From the NCBI GenBank assembly GCA_963575745.1, contig CAUYUJ010000888.1:17501-81500 (forward strand): a stretch of 64,000 bases of DNA, written 5' to 3'. This DNA is from Prorocentrum cordatum (taxonomy: Eukaryota > Sar > Dinophyceae > Prorocentrales > Prorocentraceae). Positions 9,886-21,954 of this stretch are shown here, piece by piece. The notes below the pieces were generated by a model. That model ran no database searches. It saw only the letters and a program-made list of their open reading frames with translations, and was not told the origin of the DNA. The translations under genes were made by a program, and so were the position numbers. Within the stretch, counting starts at the first letter, position 1. Each line of letters begins with the position of its first letter.

Positions 9886-10522
9886 GCCTCCGCCGGCAGC
9901 CCCAGATCGGCCCCCACTCGCATGACCCGAGCCCTTCAGGCATTCGGTCCGCGCACTGCGCTTGAACCCGTTTGAGGTACTGCCTCAGGGGCGCCGGGCC
10001 GAGGCTACGAAGAAGTTCGCACCCCAATACCGCTGGAGGGAAGAAGGAGAAGAAAGAGACAGAGAGAGAGAGAAACAAAAAAAACAACAACAACAACAAC
10101 AACAAAAAAAACTACAACCAAAAAAATGGCTCCCTTCGCAGGCAAGCGTTGCCGCGCGACGTCGGCCCCAGCCGCCCCACGCCACCCGCCGCCAAAGCCA
10201 GACCCCCGCCCCCCACGGATGCGCACTGGTTGACGTTCACCACGTCGGAGGAAGACCCCCCCACGATGATTACCGAACGCAGAGTACCTTAGCTGCCCTG
10301 ATACGCCTGCCTTGAAACTCAACACGTACCGAGTTCAGAACGTGCGTGTGTTAATGATTGCGTTGCGTATTGGCTTAACGTGTTGGCCCGCGTTCTAGCG
10401 TACGCATCGCGCCAAACGTACGTTTTCAGTCTGCGTGTTGAGCTCCGCGTCAACACGCCACGTTCTGCGCGCTGTGCATGGGGGCGGCTGAGCAGAGGGC
10501 CGTCTGCGCCGACATTGGCGCG

Positions 10523-10724
10523 TACGGCGACGACGACAACGACGACGACGGCGGCGACGGCGACGACGACGACGGCGGCGACGGCGACGACGACGACGGC
10601 GGCGGCGGCGGCGACGACAACGACGACGACGACTACGACGGCGGCGGCAGCGATGATCCTCTCGGGCAGGTAGAGCCCTCCTCCTCCTCCTCTTCCTCCT
10701 CCTCCTCATCACCATCATCATCAT

Positions 10725-10797
<73 letters not shown>

Positions 10798-10798
10798 G

Positions 10799-10845
<47 letters not shown>

Positions 10846-10849
10846 GTCA

Positions 10850-10884
<35 letters not shown>

Positions 10885-10895
10885 ATCGTCCTCTC
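10523..10895. repeat. (GAC/GGC)n followed by (CCT)n, (TCA)n and (TCG/TCA)n microsatellites
   Basis: Two trinucleotide arrays lie almost back to back: GAC/GGC at 10523-10655, then CCT passing into ATC/TCA at 10676-10892 with TCG interruptions toward the end. Poly-Met and poly-Asp frames on the minus strand are artefacts. Confidence 0.95.
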
Positions 10896-11086
10896 GGCCA
10901 GGTGGAGCACGCGCACGGCGCGCGCGGCCACGGGCGCGAGGCGCACCCCTTCGGCTGCGCACGCCTCCAGGCCCGCGGCGGCCGCCCTGCGCGGTCGGGG
11001 GCTTTCGGACGCTGTCGCAGGTTGTCGTAGGTTTTTCGGAAGTTCTCGTACACATTGGATTTTTTGGATGTTCTGATTCATTTCTC

Positions 11087-11239
11087 ATTCTTCGAGAGGT
11101 CTTGGATTTTGTTGGGGGGGGGCCAGGCTCCTTTCATGTCTAATTATTCTGTCATGGGCCTCTTCCTGGCCACTAGGGGGCCAGGAAGAATTACAAACGA
11201 GCGCAATCAGAGATGAGCACGATTAGAAGCGAACGACGC
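11087..11239 (+). repeat. Stem-loop dispersed repeat, copy 2
   Basis: Diverged copy of 4147-4299. It keeps GGGCCTCTTCCTGGCCACT, the GAGCACGATTAGAA tail and the hairpin design. In the stem the G-C pair of copy 1 (TAAG/CTTA) is replaced by T-A (TAAT/ATTA), so both arms changed together. Confidence 0.65.
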
Positions 11240-11619
11240 GCAGGTTTCGTAGGCTTCAGTCCGGGCGCTTTCGTAGCTCTTCGGACGTTGTCGTTGGCTC
11301 CGGGAGGTTTTCGCACCTCCCCTGACCTTCCAGGAGGGCTAAAAAATAGCACGCGACTTAAAAACCTATCCCAGAGCTATTATATGTATTGGTTTTAGGC
11401 TGTTTCGTTTCGTTGTTTGGGTTTTTATGCCTCCCGTGCTAAAAAATAGCTCTCTGGAAGGTCAGGGTCGGGATGCTTTCGAGCAGCTGCGTCCCGCCTG
11501 GGGCGCTCCCGGGGGTGCCCCCTATCGTCCCGAGCGGCCGCCCGAGGCCAGAGCTGCGGCCCGGGGGAACCATCTGGGACAGGAGATGCTGGGATCGGCG
11601 TGGAGGCTGCTGAGGGAAT

Positions 11620-11885
11620 AGGGAGGGGAGGGAGAAGGAGGAGGAGGAGGAAGAGGAGGAGGAGGAGGAGGAGGAGGAGGAGGGGGAAGGAGGAGGGGAA
11701 GGAGGAGGGGGGGGAAGGAGGAGGGGAAGGAGGAGGGGGGGGAAGGAGGAGGGGGAGGAGGAGAAGGAGGAGGAGGATGAGGAGGAGAGGAGGTGGAGGA
11801 GGAGGAGGAGGAGGGGGAGCAGGCAGGAGGAGGAGCAGTCAGGAGGATCGGGGAAGGGGAGGAGAAGGAGGAGGAGGATGCCGAG
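11620..11885. repeat. (GGA)n polypurine tract
   Basis: About 260 bases of GGA/GGAAGG with G-rich interruptions. Confidence 0.9.
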
Positions 11886-11929
11886 GTGGGTTATCATTTC
11901 ACATGGGCAGGGCTCATTTCGACCCCTCC

Positions 11930-12120
11930 AATTCGATCCGATTTGATTCGATTTCGACGAATTCCGATTCCGATTCGATCCGACTTCGGATTCCGATGTA
12001 TGCTCCGATTTCTCAGTGGAGGCCAGCTAGCCTGCCGACTTCCGCTGATTCGACTTTTCCCGACTCGACTGCCGATTTCCGCCAGTCCGATCCATGTCGA
12101 TCGCCGATCCGACTCATCGA
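11930..12120. repeat. GATTCC/GATTCGA short tandem repeat
   Basis: Hexa- to octanucleotide units of the type GATTCCGATTCGA, degenerating toward 12120. Confidence 0.7.
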
Positions 12121-12149
12121 ATCAGTTCTGAGCTCTCCTGCATGGGTTA

Positions 12150-12247
12150 GAGACGACCCAAGTGGCTTAGGGGGGTTAGCAATCCAGGCTAAGCGGGCGG
12201 AGCCCACTTGGCGGAGATGTCGAACCCCTTACGCCACTTGCGGCATG
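12150..12247. repeat. Foldback repeat, copy 2
   Basis: The arms CAAGTGGCTTAGGGG and CCCCTTACGCCACTTG enclose GGCTAAGCGGGCGGAGCCCA. The flank contains CCCTTAGCAACCCC near 12319, as in copy 1 (4636-4741). The central hairpin segment here (GCGGGCGGAGCCCACTT) matches the reverse complement of the copy-1 segment. Confidence 0.6.
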
Positions 12248-13227
12248 TGAAAAACCGTGTATAAGCTAGGTTGGGTCAAGTATGTCCCATCTTGGTATCC
12301 ATTGACAGCCCCCTTATACCCTTAGCAACCCCCGCGCCAATCCCAGAGGGGCCGTTCTCTGACCCTGGGATCATCAAAAAAGGATCCGGCGCGAAAAACT
12401 ACCTCGAGGGAAGGGGCGCGGATTGAAAAAGCCAGATCGGCGGATGTCAGGGCTCGTCGTCGTCGTCGTCGTGGCTGGGCCTCCTCCAACTTGATTGAAT
12501 TGCAAGGAAATCTCGAGCGAGAGCGCCGTTCCTGAGTTCGGGGGCCTCTCTGGCCAGGGTGTCTCGGGGTAAATTGTGAGGAAGTATCGAGCGGAAACCG
12601 CTGTCGTCGTAGACGGGCCTCCGAGGGCACACTTTTACACTGAAGCCAACGCTCGCGCGGGAGCGTCATTTTCAGAGAATATAGCCGGCGTCGAGGCGAG
12701 AGCGCGCGGAACCGTTTCCAGAGATCAGCAAGAATTATTCTCTAGGAAATGAGTATTCTTCTTCTTCAACAACAACCACAACCACAACCACAACCACCAC
12801 AACAACAGCAACAGCAATCATGTGTAGACTGTTCGCTCCTATCTGCTCACGTGCTAATCAATTCGTATATCCCAAACCCTCGGTACCCGCTCTCGTCGTC
12901 TTCGATCGTACCCCCTTGAGGGTCTATCTTCCTGATCTGCCACGTGTATTCAGTGCAGCCCCTAAAACAAGGGAAGAGAGGACGGGTGGAAGGGGAAAGG
13001 AGAATAATGGAGCACGAGAGAAATCAGCAGGAGGGGGGGCAAGGAGCAGAAAACAAATTGTAGAACCAGACGGGCAGATCGGGTGGGCAGACCCATAGCG
13101 GGCAAGTCGGGAAGGCGGGCCCAGGCGACGAGGTCGAGCAGGCGGGTTGTTGAAGCGTGGGTCCTGCATGAATCGCGAGGAAATCTCAAGCGATAGCGCG
13201 ATTCCTAAGTAAATCGTGAGAAAAGCC

Positions 13228-13480
13228 AGCGTGGGCCACGAAGGGCATAAAATCCGAGGCCACAGAGGGAAGCGACGGGGCCGCTGAGGGCAGCATTGGG
13301 GCCACGAAGGGCAGCGAGGGGGTCACAATGGGCGACATCGGGGCCACGAAGGGCAGGCATATGGGGCCACGACGGGCGCGTGCGAGTGGAGGCCACGAAG
13401 GGCATATAATGCGGGGCCACCAGGGCAGCGACGGAGCCACTGAGGGCAGCAACGGGGCCACGAAGGGCAGCGAGCGAAGG
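13228..13480. repeat. GGGGCCACGAAGGGCA minisatellite
   Basis: Units of about 20-28 bases containing GGGCCACGAAGGGCA. The same module is found at 17440-17665 and 19240-19475. Minus-strand ORFs give repetitive ALRGP / LPSVAP peptides from it. Confidence 0.75.
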
Positions 13481-13600
13481 CGACCGCAACAACAACAAAA
13501 CAAAAACAACAGAAGCAGCAGCAACAATAACAGCAGCAACAACAACAAACAACAATCAACAATCAACAATCAACAAACAACAAACAACAAGCAACAAACA

Positions 13601-13643
<43 letters not shown>

Positions 13644-13652
13644 GCAACAACA

Positions 13653-14076
13653 ATTACTAGCACGTGGGGACACCCCGTTCTCACCAGTGCCAGGGTTTTC
13701 ATAGGAGGCGGGCAATACCCCCACTTTGTGGGGGGGCCGGTTCAAGCTCTACCAAATTTCCAAACGACTCTTCGCCACCACCCACACCCAGCTTCCCGCC
13801 CTATGACGTTCGGACACTTCACTTCGTGGCATGCGGACGACCGTGGCTACTATTCAGGGCCCCGCGGCCGACGACGACGGCGTGCGCGCGCGAAGAAAAA
13901 ACGAATGTGTCCCGCATGGTATTATTTGACAGGGATGATGGCCCTGGCAGGTGCGCAACCGTTGTTGCAGAAGTTCGAAAAAGTTGCTCGCAAAAGCCCG
14001 TTTGACAGAAATGTTTAAAAAGTGTTGGGTTTCCTACGAATCCGCAAGAGCGCGCGGGATGAAATTTTGACATTTT
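13653..14076 (+). repeat. Q module, copy 1
   Basis: About 424 bases from ATTACTAGCACGTGGGGAC to GGGATGAAATTTTGACATT. The four copies in this window look nearly identical; copy 1 has TTGTTGCAG where the others have TTGTCGCAG. A 113-aa plus-strand frame (13664-14005) is kept in all copies. The DNA itself barely varies, so that is not evidence of coding. Confidence 0.8.
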
Positions 14077-14431
14077 TTAAAAGAATACTGTTTTTTTTAT
14101 GTTTTTATGTTAAAATCGCTACGAAAACTAAGGTTTTGGAAGGATTTCGTCTTGCGCGCGCGAATGTCCACTTTACTTTTTTTTTGCAAGGAATTCTTAA
14201 GGTTTGGTTATGTTAGAACAAGAAATGTCATTTTCTATTGTTTTTTGCAAGGGAAAGCGGGGGGAACAAAACAACCGGATCTGGATCACATCGTTTTGCT
14301 TGAGACTTCCTCACGAAAATGATGAAAATGTGGCTGCGGCCTAGGCGCGGCGGGGGGGGCGTGCACCAGGGGCCCCAACAATAATTATTCTTTAGAAGTA
14401 ATAATGTTCAACAACAACAACAACAACAACA

Positions 14432-14854
14432 ATTACTAGCACGTGGGGACACTCCGTTCTCACCAGTGCCAGGGTTTTCATAGGAGGCGGGCAATACCCC
14501 CACTTTGTGGGGGGGCCGGTTCAAGCTCTACCAAATTTCCAAACGACTCTTCGCCACCACCCACACCCAGCTTCCCGCCCTATGACGTTCGGACACTTCA
14601 CTTCGTGGCATGCGGACGACCGTGGCTACTATTCAGGGCCCCGCGGCCGACGACGACGGCGTGCGCGCGCGAAGAAAAAACGAATGTGTCCCGCATGGTA
14701 TTATTTGACAGGGATGATGGCCCTGGCAGGTGCGCAACCGTTGTCGCAGAAGTTCGAAAAAGTTGCTCGCAAAAGCCCGTTTGACAGAAATGTTTAAAAA
14801 GTGTTGGGTTTCCTACGAATCCGCAAGAGCGCGCGGGATGAAATTTTGACATTT
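14432..14854 (+). repeat. Q module, copy 2
   Basis: Nearly identical to 13653-14076. Its downstream tail (ATCGTTACGAAAACTGAGG, then GCGCGCGCGAATGTCCAC) is cut at about 14967 by the satellite-bearing insert. Confidence 0.8.
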
Positions 14855-14967
14855 TTTTAAATATAAAAAATTGTTTTTTGACGTTTTTATGTTAAAATCG
14901 TTACGAAAACTGAGGTTTTGGAAGGATTTCGTCTTGCGCGCGCGAATGTCCACTTTACTTTTTTTTC

Positions 14968-16777
14968 CCAACCATCCTGTGGTGTTGGGTCCTCGTTTTG
15001 AAGAGACGGTGCCCGCGTCCTCTCCTCTCCTCCTCTTCCCCCTCCTCCCTCCTCCCCCTCCTTGCCTCTGCTCTCGGCACACCTCTCACGCGTTTCGTAG
15101 CCCCATAGGGAGCTCCACCGAAGGCCCCAGCGGTTCCCCCACCCAGGGCAGCGTTTCGTGGCCCCATAGGGAGCTCCACCGAAGGCCCCAGTGGGGGTGT
15201 CGCATGCGGTTCCCCCACCCAGGGCAGCGTTTCGTGGCCCCATAGGGAGCTCCACCGAAGGCCCCAGTGGGGGTGTTCGCATGCGGTTCCCCCACCCAGG
15301 GCAGCGTTTCGTGGCCCCATAGGGAGCTCCACCGAAGGCCCCAGTGGGGGTGTTCGCATGCGGTTCCCCCACCCAGGGCAGCGTTTCGTAGCCCCATAGG
15401 GAGCTCCACCGAAGGCCCCAGTGGGGGTGTTCGCATGCGGTTCCCCCACCCAGGGCAGCGTTTCGTGGCCCCATAGGGAGCTCCACCGAAGGCCCCAGTG
15501 GGGGTGTTCGCATGCGGTTCCCCCACCCAGGGCAGCGTTTCGTGCCCCATAGGGAGCTCCACCGAAGGCCCCAGTGGGTTCACCCACCCAGGGCAGCGTT
15601 TCGTAGCTACCGGGCAATAGGGAGCTCCACCGAAGGCCCCAGTGGGGGTGTTCCCCAGTGGGCAGCGTTTCGTGGCCCCATAGGGAGCTCCACCGAAGGC
15701 CCCAGTGGGGGTGTTCGCATGCGGTTCCCCCACCCAGGGCAGCGTTTCGTGGCCCCATAGGGAGCTCCACCGAAGGCCCCAGTGGGGGTGTTCGCATGCG
15801 GTTCCCCCACCCAGGGCAGCGTTTCGTGGCCCCATAGGGAGCTCCACCGAAGGCCCCAGTGGGGGTGTCCACATGCGGTTCCCCCACCCAGGGCAGCGTT
15901 TCGTGGCCCCATAGGGAGCTCCACCGAAGGCCCCAGTGGGGGTGTCCACATGCGGTTCCCCCACCCAGGGCAGCGTTTCGTGGCCCCATAGGGAGCTCCA
16001 CCGAAGGCCCCAGTGGGGGTGTCCACATGCGGTTCCCCCACCCAGGGCAGCGTTTCGTGGCCCCATAGGGAGCTCCACCGAAGGCCCCAGTGGGGGTGTC
16101 CACATGCGGTTCCCCCACCCAGGGCAGCGTTTCGTGGCCCCATAGGGAGCTCCACCGAAGGCCCCAGTGGGGGTGTCCACATGCGGTTCCCCCACCCAGG
16201 GCAGCGTTTCGTAGGCCCATAGGGAGCTCCACCGAAGGCCCCAGTGGGGGTGTCCACATGCGGTTCCCCCACCCAGGGCAGCGTTTCGTGCCCCACAGGG
16301 GAGCTCCACCGAAGGCCCCAGTGGGGGTGTCCACATGCGGTTCCCCCACACCAGGGCAACGTTTCGTAGCCCAGAGGGAGCTCCACCGAAGGGCCCCAGT
16401 GGGGGTGTCCACATGCGGTTCCCCCACCCAGGGCAGCGTTTCGTAGCCCCATAGGGAGCTCCACCGTAGGCCCCAGTGGGGGTGTCCTCATGCGGTTCCC
16501 CCACCCAGGGCAGCGTTTCGTAGCCCCAGAGGGAGCTCCACCGTAGGCCCCAGTGGGGGTGTCCGCATGCGGTTCCCCCACCCAGGGCAGCGTTTCGTAG
16601 CCCCATAGGGAGCTCCACCGAAGGCCCCAGTGGGGGTGTCCTCATGCGGTTCCCCCACCCAGGGCAGCGTTCGTAGCCCAACATAGGATTTCCACAGAAG
16701 GCCCCAGTGGCTTCGCATGCGTCTCCACTACCCAGAGCATATCACAGGCATAGGGTTGGGTCCTTCGCCAGGCTTAT
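14968..16777. other. Segment inserted in a higher-order repeat unit
   Basis: In other units CACTTTAC and a T run are followed directly by GCAAGG and ATTCTT. Here the T run ends at 14967 and GCAAGGGGATTCTTG resumes at 16778. The 1.8-kb insert holds a pyrimidine-rich leader (15000-15085), the 77-bp array and a short exit. GTTGGGTCCT occurs close to both ends (near 14984 and 16755). Confidence 0.65.
15085..16715. repeat. 77-bp satellite array, about 21 copies
   Basis: The unit contains GGCAGCGTTTCGTGGCCCC, ATAGGGAGCTCCACCGAAGG, CCCCAGTGGGGGTGT and GCATGCGGTTCCCCCACCCA. Most copies are exactly 77 bases, with a few shortened copies near 15540-15680. Because 77 is not a multiple of 3 and the minus strand of the unit lacks stops, all three minus frames stay open. 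This creates ORFs of up to about 530 codons that repeat a TPTGAFGGAPYGATKRCPGW-like peptide. I treat these as artefacts. Confidence 0.9.
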
Positions 16778-17007
16778 TTGCAAGGGGATTCTTGAAGTTT
16801 GGTTATGTTAGAACAAGAAATGTCCACTTTAGCTTATTTGTTTGCAAGGGAAAACCGATCGTAACAACACAACCGGATCCGGACTCCCCCGTTTTGCCTG
16901 AGACTTCCTCACGAAAATGATGAAAATGAGGCTGCGGCTTAGGCGCGGCGGGGGGGTCGTGCACCAGGGGTCCCAACAATAATTATTCTTAAGAAGAAAT
17001 AATGTTC

Positions 17008-17058
<51 letters not shown>

Positions 17059-17352
17059 AACAACAACAACAATAAGTTTAAGACTGTTCGCTCCTATCTG
17101 CTCGAGTGTCCAACAAGGCGTATCTCCCAAACCCTCGATACCCGCCCTCTTCGTCTTCGATCGAAGCCCTTTTGGGGGGTATGCCTTTCTTCCCTGCAGG
17201 CCGGGCCCCGGCAAGCGGCGGGACGGCCGCGGACCGTCGGCCTGGCCAGCGGCAGCGATGATCGGCGGGGCGGCCGCGGACCGTCGACCCGACCCCAAGA
17301 CGGACGGACAGGGGACCGACCACGACGACGACGACGACGACGACGACGACGT

Positions 17353-17405
<53 letters not shown>

Positions 17406-18108
17406 AGCGAAAGCGAGAGCGAGAGAGAACAACAGCAGGGCCACGAAGGACACGAAGTAGGCCACGAAGGGCGACAGCGGGGACACGAAGGGAATGCGTA
17501 TGGGGCCACGAAGAAAGCGAACGAGTGGGGGCCACGAAGGGCAGATCATGCGGGGCCACAGAAGGCAACGATGGGGCCACTAATGGTAGCAACTGGGCCA
17601 CGTAGGACAGTGAGGGGGCCACAAACGGCGACAGCGGGGCCACGAAGGGCATGCACATGGGGCCACAACGGTCCCGACTCCTGGGTGCCTGGGTGTCGGG
17701 GGCGCGGCGCTTGAGCAAATTGCAGGAAATGCCAACGCAAGGACGCTATTCTTCAGTAAATTGCAAGCAAGTCTCCAGCGAGAGCGCGACTCCAGAGCGC
17801 TGGGAGAGCGAGTCCTGCATAAATCATAAGGAAGTCCCAAGCGAGAGCGCGATTCCTGAATAAAATGCGAGGAAGTCTCGGGCGGGAGCGGGGGTCCTGG
17901 CTTAATTGTGAGGAAGTCTCATGCGGGAGCCGTTGTTGTTGTAACCCGGGGGCCACGGCCCAGTTTGAGCATCAATATTTTCCTTGTCAAAAAAGGGTGC
18001 GAGCGTCGAAGGGCACACTTGATTGAGAAAAACCGCATGTACCGGTGTGGGGGTCAACAATAATTAATTGTCCGAAATGAGAGTTCGACAACAAGAACAA
18101 CAACAACA

Positions 18109-18530
18109 ATTACTAGCACGTGGGGACACACCGTTCTCACCAGTGCCAGGGTTTTCATAGGAGGCGGGCAATACCCCCACTTTGTGGGGGGGCCGGTTCA
18201 AGCTCTACCAAATTTCCAAACGACTCTTCGCCACCACCCACACCCAGCTTCCCGCCCTATGACGTTCGGACACTTCACTTCGTGGCATGCGGACGACCGT
18301 GGCTACTATTCAGGGCCCCGCGGCCGACGACGACGGCGTGCGCGCGCGAAGAAAAAACGAATGTGTCCCGCATGGTATTATTTGACAGGGATGATGGCCC
18401 TGGCAGGTGCGCAACCGTTGTCGCAGAAGTTCGAAAAAGTTGCTCGCAAAAGCCCGTTTGACAGAAATGTTTAAAAAGTGTTGGGTTTCCTACGAATCCG
18501 CAAGAGCGCGCGGGATGAAATTTTGACATT
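18109..18530 (+). repeat. Q module, copy 3
   Basis: Nearly identical to the copies at 13653, 14432 and 19948. It is followed by AAACTAAGGTTTTGGAAGG and a GCGCGCGCGAATGTCCAC block, then a GCAAGGGATTCTTG block, as in the others. Confidence 0.8.
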
Positions 18531-18865
18531 TGTTTTGAAAAACCATTGGTTTTTTGATGTTTTTATGTTAAAATCGCTGCGAAACTAAGGTTTTGGAAGG
18601 ATTTCGTCTTGCGCGCGCGAATGTCCACTTTACCTTTTTTTTTGCAAGGGATTCTTGAAGTTTGGTTAAAACAAGAAATGTCCACTTTAGCTTATTTTTT
18701 GCAAGGGAAAACCGATCGTAACAACACAACCGGATCCGGACCAACCCGTTTTGCCTGGGACTTCCTCACGAAAATGATGAAAGTGAGGCTGCGGCCTAGG
18801 CGCGGCGGGGGGGTCGCGCACCAGGGGCTCCAACAATAATTATTCTTTAGAAGAAATAATGTTCA

Positions 18866-18906
<41 letters not shown>

Positions 18907-19892
18907 AACAACAACAACAACAAAAACAACAACAACAATGTTAAGACCGTTCGCCCTTATATGCTCGAGTGTCCAAAACGCGTACTTCCCAAACCCTCGA
19001 TACCCGCCTTCTTCGTCTTCGATCGAACCCCTTGGGGGGGTATACCTTTCTTCCATGCAGGCCGGGCCCCGGCAAGCGGCGGGGCGACCGCGGACCGTCG
19101 GCCTGGCCAGCGGCAGCGCTGATCGGCGGGGCGGCCGCGGACCGTCGACCCGACCCCAAGAGGGACGGACAGGGGACGGACCACGACGACGACGACGACG
19201 GCGACGACGAGCGAAAGCGAGAGCGAGAGAGAACAACAGCAGGGCCACGAAGGGCACGAAGTAGGCCACGAAGGGCGACAGCGGGGACACGAAGGGAATG
19301 CGTATGAGGCCACGAAGAGCGCGAACGAGCGGTGGCCACGAAGTGCAGATAATGCGGGGCCACAGAAGGCAACGATGGGGCCACTGAGGGTAGCAACTGG
19401 GCTACGTAGGACAGCGAGGGGGACACAAATGGCGACAGCGGGGCCACGAAGGGCATGCACATGGGGCCACAACGGTCCCGACTCCTGGGTGCCTGGGAGT
19501 CGGGAGCGCGGCGCTTGGGCAAATTGCCGGAAATTCCAACGGAAGGCCATTCTTCAGTAAGTTGCAAGCAAATCTCCAGCGAGAGCGCGACTCGAGAGCG
19601 CCGGGAGAGCGATTCCTGAATAAATTGTAAGGAAGTCCCAAGCGATAGCGCGATTCCCTAATAAAATGCGAGGAAGCCTCGGGCGGGAGCGGGGGTCCTG
19701 GCTAAATTGTGAGGAAGTCTCAGGCGGGAGCCGTTGTTGTTGTAACCCGGGGGCCAGGGGGCCAGTTTGAGCAGGAAGATTTTCCCTGACAAAAAACAAG
19801 GTGCGAGCGTCGAGGGCCACACTTTGATTCAGAAAAACAGTCTGCACCGGTGGGGGGGATCAATAATAATTATTCTTTAGAAATGAGAATTC

Positions 19893-19947
<55 letters not shown>

Positions 19948-19949
<2 letters not shown>

Positions 19950-20369
19950 TACTAGCACGTGGGGACACTCCGTTCTCACCAGTGCCAGGGTTTTCATAGG
20001 AGGCGGGCAATACCCCCACTTTGTGGGGGGGCCGGTTCAAGCTCTACCAAATTTCCAAACGACTCTTCGCCACCACCCACACCCAGCTTCCCGCCCTATG
20101 ACGTTCGGACACTTCACTTCGTGGCATGCGGACGACCGTGGCTACTATTCAGGGCCCCGCGGCCGACGACGACGGCGTGCGCGCGCGAAGAAAAAACGAA
20201 TGTGTCCCGCATGGTATTATTTGACAGGGATGATGGCCCTGGCAGGTGCGCAACCGTTGTCGCAGAAGTTCGAAAAAGTTGCTCGCAAAAGCCCGTTTGA
20301 CAGAAATGTTTAAAAAGTGTTGGGTTTCCTACGAATCCGCAAGAGCGCGCGGGATGAGATTTTGACATT
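19948..20369 (+). repeat. Q module, copy 4
   Basis: Nearly identical to the other Q copies, preceded by a (CAA)n run. The GATTTTGACATT end has one change (GATGAGATT). Confidence 0.8.
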
Positions 20370-20718
20370 TTTTTGTTGAAAAACCATTGGTTTTTTGATG
20401 TTTTTATGTTAAAATCGCTGCGAACACTAAGGTTTTGGAAGGATTTCGTCTTGCGCGCGCGAATGTCCACTTTACCTTATTTTTTGCAAGGGATTCTTGA
20501 AATTTGATTATATTAGAACAAGAAATGTCATTTTCTATTGTTTTTTGCAAGGGAAAGCGGATTACAACAAAACAACCGGATCCTGTACACACCCTCTTTT
20601 CTGAGGCTTCCTCACGAAAATGATGAAAATGTAGCTGCGGCCTAGGCGGCGCAGGGGGGGCGCGCACCAGGGGGCCCAACAATAATTATTCTTTAGAATA
20701 AATAATGTTCAACAACAA

Positions 20719-20753
<35 letters not shown>

Positions 20754-21534
20754 ACAACAACAACAACAACAGCAGCACAACAACCACCACAACACCAACA
20801 ACAACCATGTTATGACTGTTTGCCCTGATCTGCTCAATTGTCATTCAGCGTGAATGTCCCGAACCCTCGATACCCGCCCTCTTCGTCTTCGATCCTACCA
20901 CTTTGGTGGGTATGCATTTTTTCGTTAGTTTTGCGTGATTAGCCAGGACGTTTCAGCGAGAGATCGATTCCCATGTAAATTTGAGGAAATCCCCAACGAA
21001 CGCGCGATTCCTGAATGGCAAGAGCGCGGCGCCTGAGCAAATTACGAGGAAGTCCCAGGCGGGAACGCGATTCTTCAGCACATTACGAGGATGTCTCAAG
21101 CGGGAGCGGGGGATTGCAAACCGGGGGCAACAACACAGTTTGAGAAGGAAGACTTTCCCTTTTTTAAACTGGGTGTGAGCACCGGGAAAAGCAGCTCAAT
21201 TGGACAAGTACAATGTGCACCTGATGGGGGGATCAACAATCACTATTCTTCAGTGGCGGGAGTTCAGCACCAACAACAACAGCAACAACAGCAGCAACAA
21301 CAAACCTCCCGTCGTGACTTCGTCATGGCCCGAGAGGGTCTGGGTCCGCCGGTCGGTAAGGGTCAGGGTCAGGCAGCGATGTAAAGCCCATGTTATCAAG
21401 TGGCGAGACAAATGTGGAGAGCAGTGCAGCAATGCAGGGCAGAGTGCGCAACCGAGATGTTACACAGCAGGCTCGCCTTGCACTGCGCCAGCCCCAAATC
21501 CCCCAACGGCCCCAGGCCTGCAGGAGGGGAGCTG

Positions 21535-21862
21535 GGTCCTCCTCCTCCTCTTCCTCCTCCTCCTCCTCCACCACCCTCCTCCCTCCTCCTCCTCCTGCTC
21601 CCCGCCTCCTCCTCCTCCTCCTCCTCCTCCTCCTCCTCCTCCTCCTCCCTCCTCCTCCCTCCTCCTCCTCCTCCTCCTCCTCCTCCTCCTCCTCCTCCTC
21701 CTCCTCCTCCCCTCCTCCCCTCCTCCGTCCTCCTCCTCCTCCTCCTCCTCCTTTTCCTCCTCCTCCGCCTCCTCCTCCGCTCCTCTCCTCCTCTTCCTCC
21801 TCCTCCTCCTCCTCCTCCTCCTCATCCTCCTCCTCCTCCTCCTCCCCCTCCTCCTCCATTCT
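21535..21862. repeat. (CCT)n microsatellite
   Basis: About 330 bases of CCT with C-rich interruptions. Confidence 0.95.
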
Positions 21863-21954
21863 TCTCCTTACAAATAATTTCCCCCTGTCGCACCCCGAAA
21901 CCATTTTTTAGGGCGGGCCGGGCGTTTCGCGTGAGACTTCCTCACCATTTATGA

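Larger units (their letters stand above)
12720..21245. repeat. Composite higher-order repeat region
   Basis: A set of modules recurs in the same order. (i) A boundary motif like AACAATAATTATTCTTTAGAA followed by (CAA)n. (ii) A P module starting near GACTGTTCGCTCCTATCTGC (about 12826, 17080, 18945, 20815). (iii) A CCACGAAGGGC short-repeat module (13228-13480, 17440-17665, 19240-19475). (iv) A GAGAGCGCGATTCC module (12500-12610, 13165-13215, 17720-17920, 19535-19735, 20940-21115). (v) A highly conserved Q module (four copies, listed separately). The Q copies at 18109 and 19948 are 1839 bases apart, which gives the full unit length. Copies 1 and 2 (13653, 14432) are only 779 apart, so the unit between them lacks modules ii-iv. 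No functional gene is claimed. Confidence 0.75.

Noticed and set aside
14955-16684. Very long minus-strand ORFs (up to about 530 codons) repeating a TGAFGGAPYGATKRCPGW-like peptide
   Set aside because: The 77-bp unit has no stop on that strand and shifts frame each copy, so all three frames are open. This is a property of the satellite, not evidence of a gene.
15085-16715. CRISPR-like appearance of the 77-bp array
   Set aside because: There are no unique spacers between repeats; the whole 77-base unit repeats in tandem. The context is eukaryotic.
13664-20300. Identical 113-aa and 96-aa ORFs in all four Q modules
   Set aside because: The DNA of the copies is almost identical, so conservation of a frame says nothing about coding, and no domain is visible.
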